A stretch of 64,000 bases of DNA from Sipunculus nudus (lineage: Eukaryota; Annelida; Sipuncula; Golfingiida; Sipunculidae): positions 25,779,058 through 25,843,057 of the forward strand of contig CM049310.1 in assembly GCA_026874595.1 (NCBI GenBank), given 5' to 3'. The notes under the pieces are model-generated. The model saw only the letters and a list, made by a program, of their open reading frames with translations, ran no database searches and had not been told where the DNA came from. The first letter of the stretch is position 1. Each line of letters starts with the position of its first letter. This document shows, in pieces, positions 59,584 to 64,000 of this stretch. The translations under genes and the position numbers were made by a program.

Positions 59584-60609
59584 GGAAGGACAAGATAAGC
59601 CGCAAAATACCAATGGTTAACATATAACAAGACCGACAGAGTGGTGGATAGCCTTTCAGGTATGGCACTGGAATTTGTGCCGAAGCTAAGAATTGAACAT
59701 AACTAAAAACTGCTGAAAAAGATTCAGTGTTGAGAAGGATTCCATGACAGTCAGGGGGCCCTGCAATTTGTCCAGCAGAAAGAGGGAGAGACACTCGGAA
59801 AAACTAAGTCAGAGGTTCCTCTTCTTAGTCATGGATGGTTTGCCAGGTGCAAAAGAAAGGACACTAGAATTGATCGCGATGGAAAAATTCGTAAGAGGCT
59901 GTGCATAAACAATGGATAAATATTCTCAAAGCATTATCATAACGGTAAAATATGTTAGTAGCTAAATAAACAATAGCCGAGTGCTTTTTTGGAAGCCCTC
60001 CCATGATGCCAGGCAGGTGCACTTCGCTCATGAGCAGTCAGACTTCTCAGACAATGAACTCAATGTCAGAGTAACACAACTTAAACACTACAGACAGAAA
60101 AAACTTTAACCCACATATAAGACAGGGCAATCCAAGGGTTAGAAAGGCTGAAGTGATTGCAACAAAGAACTCAATGTCAGAGTAATACAACTTAAACACT
60201 ACAGACAGAAAAAACTTTAACCCACATATCAGACAGGGCAATCCAAGGGTAGAAAGGCTGAAGTGATTGCAACAAAGAACTCAGTGTCAGAGTAATACAA
60301 CTTAAACACTACAGACAGAAAAAACTTTAACCCACATATCAGACAGGGCAATCAAAGGGTTAGGTCTGCATCTCTGCCAGAATTTTTCAGATACAGAAAT
60401 GGAAGCCATGCCAGAGAGAAGACAACCAAACAACAGAAACACATTTCAGACATCTTGCAGAAAATGACGCTTCTTGAAGACAAAGTTGACCTGATATTCA
60501 GAGATAGACAGAAGAGGAATCTTCAACGTGTCCCAACACCACCACCACGAGCAGAAGCAACTGAGATTATCTGTTTCAACTGCCACCAAAGAGGTCACTT
60601 TGTGCTAGA
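59584..60609 (+). pseudogene. second retroelement relic: gag capsid and zinc knuckle
   Basis: Broken frames near 59740-59890 resemble a gag capsid (QKEGETL, then LPGAKERTLELIAMEKFVRGC). A CCHC zinc knuckle at 60568-60612 reads CFNCHQRGHFVLD and then a stop where the last Cys belongs, a one-base loss of the final ligand. Confidence 0.6.
60057..60365. repeat. ~110-bp tandem repeat, three copies
   Basis: Units start near 60058, 60169 and 60279 with ACTCAATGTCAGAGTAA and include ACAGACAGAAAAAACTTTAA. They expand part of the gag relic. Confidence 0.9.
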
Positions 60610-61344
60610 TTGACCAGAGAAAAAGACACCATGTACTCCAAGCAAATGAAACAGAAGGATGTTGGCAAAAAGGAGTTCGAAATTAAAATAGAAGGGGTTG
60701 TATCAAGATGGCATGGCACGACTTTGTTATCAGGCCTCACAACAACAGACAGTAAGATAACAAAAAGCTCACACCTCGATTCTTCTAGAGTAGAAGCAAC
60801 AGATGACTACCATGAAATCGGCCAACAAGGAAAACATGGAGGCGTGGCAGACAGAGAAGTCACTGTGGCACCACCTTGTTTTAAAACTAATGTTTCTAAT
60901 TTTTCTAGTGAAAGTTATATTGATAGGAACGAATACAAAGGTCTCAGCTTAACTGTCCCATTCACCATAAACAGTGTAAACACATCAGCCATAGTAGACA
61001 GTGCCGCACAGGTCACGATTGTGAAAACAGATGGACTGAAGGACCTAGTTGACTCGGCTTCAAAGGTAAAAACCTTGTGGGGGATAGAGAAAAACTTAAA
61101 CTTAACAGCATTAAGGGTTAACAATGTGGAAATTAGCCTTGGAAAATAAAAATACCTGTTGGATGTCTATGCCACTGACATCAAAGATCCGATATTACTC
61201 CGGTTGGGACAACAATACAAGATAGACCTGAACATTTATAGCATCAATGTGTCAAATGAGGCAGTACGGGCAGCCTCAAGAAACAATAGTTCTGGTAGGT
61301 CTTGTCACATATATGAGTTGGTACTTGAGCAAAGGCCGGTATAA
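60610..61344 (+). pseudogene. retropepsin-like aspartic protease of the second relic
   Basis: YKGLSLTVPFTINSV leads into AIVDSAAQVTIV, the active-site block of LTR-retroelement proteases with Ala replacing the usual Gly (DSG to DSA). A stop at 61147-61149 interrupts the frame, which resumes with LLDVYATDIKDPILL. The downstream flap/ILG-type block is degenerate. Confidence 0.7.
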
Positions 61345-61799
61345 CGCCGGCATCGTTTACCCCTATTCCAGTCAAGACGGTTGAGCCATGTGTAAACCTT
61401 TCTAACCTGCCCTGTGATTGTTACAAATACTGCTCTCGAGCCAGTCAGCAGTGGAAGAGGTTTGAGTTAGATATGGATGACATTGTGCCCATAGCTATGA
61501 GGTTATCTCCAGTGGCTGGGACATGCTCTGCTGCTCAATCGGCTAAGCTGGAGAGTGGCGGGGATACTCCTGCCAGAACTAGGGGGGCTTGCTTCAGTCG
61601 GCATCGCTGGAGGGCCTAGATCCTGAAGGTGATGGTGTTAGTTTCGACCAAAGAAATTTCAAAGTGTGTGCTACAGAGACTTCTGACAATGACAGAGAAT
61701 CTAGTTCAGCAGAGGATTCAGAATCAAACTCTCGGCAGAGCAGTTTTGAGCAAAGTTACCTGCAGATAAATTGGAAAGATTCGTACTCGTCCGCCAGGA
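61345..61799. other. unassigned retroelement-derived spacer
   Basis: Between protease and integrase remnants, where RT and RNase H should be. I find no YxDD or RNase H motif. Ser/Glu-rich short frames (SSSAEDSESNSRQSS) only. Confidence 0.4.
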
Positions 61800-62318
61800 T
61801 TGCGGTTGGCACGTGAAAGGCCCTGCAATCAGAGCACTCTGGACTTCTCAGAATCATCTGTCGATAAAGGACGAGGTCCTCTTCTAAATTGGGAAGACCC
61901 TCATTTGCCCCGCTTATTGCTCGTGATGCCGTCATCATTTAAAAATGAAATCCTAGACCTGGCACACAGCACAAAGACGGCAGGCCACTTTGGCCGAGAC
62001 GAAAAATTTGATCAGCTGAAACAGAAATTTAACTGGCAGCAAATGACAAGAGATGCTGACCTGTTTGTCGAGTGTTGCTGTACCTGTAATAAGAACAAGA
62101 AGAAATCGAGGAAAAGGAAAGCTCGGTTAAGGTTGTCTCATGTGGGATACCCCATGGAAAGGGTTCACTTGGACATAATGGGACACATGGAGCCTAGTGA
62201 AGCCATCAATAGGTACATACTGATGAGTCATCAAGAGTTTGAAGGCACACACCCAAACCAGAACAGTGGCCTACCTCCTCCTAAGATAAGGAAACCAATA
62301 AAGCGTCCAAAGCGCTGA
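61800..62318 (+). pseudogene. truncated integrase of the second relic
   Basis: The HHCC finger is seen in LAHSTKTAGHFGRDEKFDQL through CCCTCNKNKK, followed by YPMERVHLDIMGHM with the first catalytic Asp. After NRYILM the core is lost and the frame jumps to a basic Pro-rich tail (PPPKIRKPIKRPKR) ending at 62318. The other two catalytic acids are therefore absent. Confidence 0.8.
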
Positions 62319-62800
62319 TTGCCCCATGGACGCGCTGCACCAATGAGCCTTCTATAATTCTAACTCTTTATAGTTAGGGGGTTGTTGTCTTAGTCAAGGT
62401 GCTGTCTTGACTCGTTGGTCTAGCCGAAGAGTCGCATCTCACATGCAAATACTAACTGTCTTGGTTCAGTCGGCTCAGCTGGAGGATCAAGGCAGCGATA
62501 CCTTGCACGTGAGCTGTACGTTACTAATTGTCTTGTTCAAGTCTGCCCAACTGGCTCTTTGCTTAATTTCTCACTGTTTGTTGATCATGTCTGTTATGTA
62601 GGGAGCACTATAGTAATTATTTTGGCTTAGGGTGTTCCTATGGTGTTGACATGTATCTAATTTTGTTTTATATTTCTTGTTGTTGGATATGTTCTTTATC
62701 ACCAGGGTCGTAGCCAGACCATTTATTTGACCAGACATATTGAAATGTTACAGTTAAACTACTGGTTATCTCATTTTTCTCGGCCATATGAGCTTGTGTT

Positions 62801-63074
62801 TCAAGAGGGGGAGGAATGTAGAAGATTTGGAGATTCCACCGACGCCAGATGTCAACCTGTGCATTATGGACGTCCCGTAACTGGCCCCTGGACATGCGCA
62901 GACCTGATGTAATGGAAACTAAGATATCAAGCTGATTCAAGCCCAGATTTATACGAGGAAAACTCAGGTCTGCTCTGCCATCAGACCATTGTATGCGGGT
63001 TAAGGAATTGCCCACATAGTAAGCATCAAATATGTTTGCAATATATTGCGTCACCCCAGTTTTATCTCAGACAG
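62801..63074 (+). mobile_element. possible polypurine tract and LTR start of the second relic
   Basis: AAGAGGGGGAGGAA (62803-62816) is a good polypurine tract, followed by TGTAGAAGATTTGG. The right end of the LTR is uncertain; ATCTCAGACA near 63074 is only a guess. Confidence 0.4.
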
Positions 63075-64000
63075 GTACAAACTTAAGCCCTCCCCCCCCC
63101 CCCCCCGACAAAAGATCCCCCTCGTCACCCTCGCCCCACCTTAATGAAAAAGAGGAGAAAGCCCAAACCCCCACCCAAAAAGAAGTTATAAATTAAAAAA
63201 AGTATGCAGAGGAAAGGTATGCAAAGTATAAAATTTTAATTCAAACCAAAATTATCTTAAAACCAAGCCACACGAGGTGTACGTATTTACATGACCATAA
63301 TTACATAATCATATAAACATAAATACATGTATAAATAACCAAGTCACGTGCACTTTATCACAGATAATGTATTCTGTAGGGTTTGCCAAATTCACCTTAT
63401 CACAAGGGTCTGATGACTTATTTTCATCATTTGACCCATTATTTCCACTTGAAGTGTCCAACAGCTCTCAGGGTTTCTGGGATGATTTCTGTCCTTGTCT
63501 TTGTTATAAAGTGATATAGAGTTATCTTGCTTCCATTAATTGTACATACATGAACCTTCAAAAAATTTGGGTAATGTTATGAGGTGTATTAACCATTCAT
63601 ATACTGCATAACAAAGAAATAACGTTTTAATACATATATGTATATATATATAAATTTATATATGTGTGTGTAAAGAAAATGTAGACGATAGGTTATGAAA
63701 ACCAATGACTATATACTTTAAACACAGAAACACACACGCACATATACATATATATTGTTTGTAAACAATTGTGCTGCACTTGGTTTAATAGGTTTCATTT
63801 GTTTTTTCAGTATACCTTAATTGAATAAGGTTATTAAGTGAACTTAAAAAAAACGCTCTTAGCTACCTCACAGTGTGGTGAACATCCCACTGGATGTTCA
63901 CAGTTAAAAGAAATAGAGATAAATCTGTAACTCTTCAGTCTATTTATATTACTATTATTCAACATTTGTGACTGCCTATTATCTCATATTGTTTGTAACT
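63075..64000. other. no gene seen
   Basis: A poly-C run near 63093, AT-rich sequence and short TA/TG repeats near 63640 and 63740. No exon or element end recognised. Confidence 0.5.

Noticed and set aside
1-64000. CRISPR array, bacterial operon or phage content
   Set aside because: The tandem repeats have no unique spacers of uniform size, genes are intron-split, and no bacterial gene is present.

Overview
This is eukaryotic nuclear DNA. Genes are split by GT..AG introns and are sparse. Most of the window is introns, microsatellites, satellite-like arrays and decayed transposable elements. The protein families and repeat types suggest a marine lophotrochozoan, most likely a mollusc: CUB/trypsin secreted proteases, Ty3/gypsy relics, tRNA-derived SINEs, and Helentron/HINE- and pearl-like elements with internal tandem repeats. 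I cannot name the species.

Protease locus (about 0.8-35 kb). Two plus-strand tandem paralogues encode secreted trypsin-like serine proteases. Copy 1 (840-5409) shows six 3' exons: a linker microexon and the whole protease domain. Any CUB exons lie off the left edge. Copy 2 (CDS 14720-34949) reads as a complete 13-exon model of 596 codons: signal peptide, two CUB domains, Pro/Gly linker, trypsin domain. All intron phases of the shared exons match. A TATA/initiator promoter and a 5' UTR exon are predicted near 13.7 kb. The copy-2 introns hold most of the unusual material: a TRIM-like element with tRNA-like LTRs (19.5-20.2 kb), a palindromic element with a hammerhead-like motif (22.3-22.5 kb), a tRNA-SINE, a 36-bp minisatellite with a 936-bp higher-order repeat (25.8-28.5 kb), and a nested Helitron-like element (30.1-32.4 kb) inside an older satellite-bearing element.

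Middle region (35-46 kb). I found no host gene. It holds a degenerate ~155-bp array, a minus-strand SINE, a 34-bp minisatellite, a second Helitron-like element (43.9-45.7 kb) and a putative solo LTR.

Right region (46.5-63 kb). A segment of about 3 kb occurs twice, roughly 9.9 kb apart. It carries a possible promoter plus signal-peptide first exon of an unidentified secreted protein, and the start of a retrotransposon gag. Between the copies lies a broken Ty3/gypsy element (gag, RT, RNase H, integrase, 1.5-kb 3' LTR) with an internal 1,299-bp tandem duplication. After the second copy comes a second retroelement relic (gag, zinc knuckle, protease, truncated integrase) with no recognisable RT. 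The last kilobase shows no gene.
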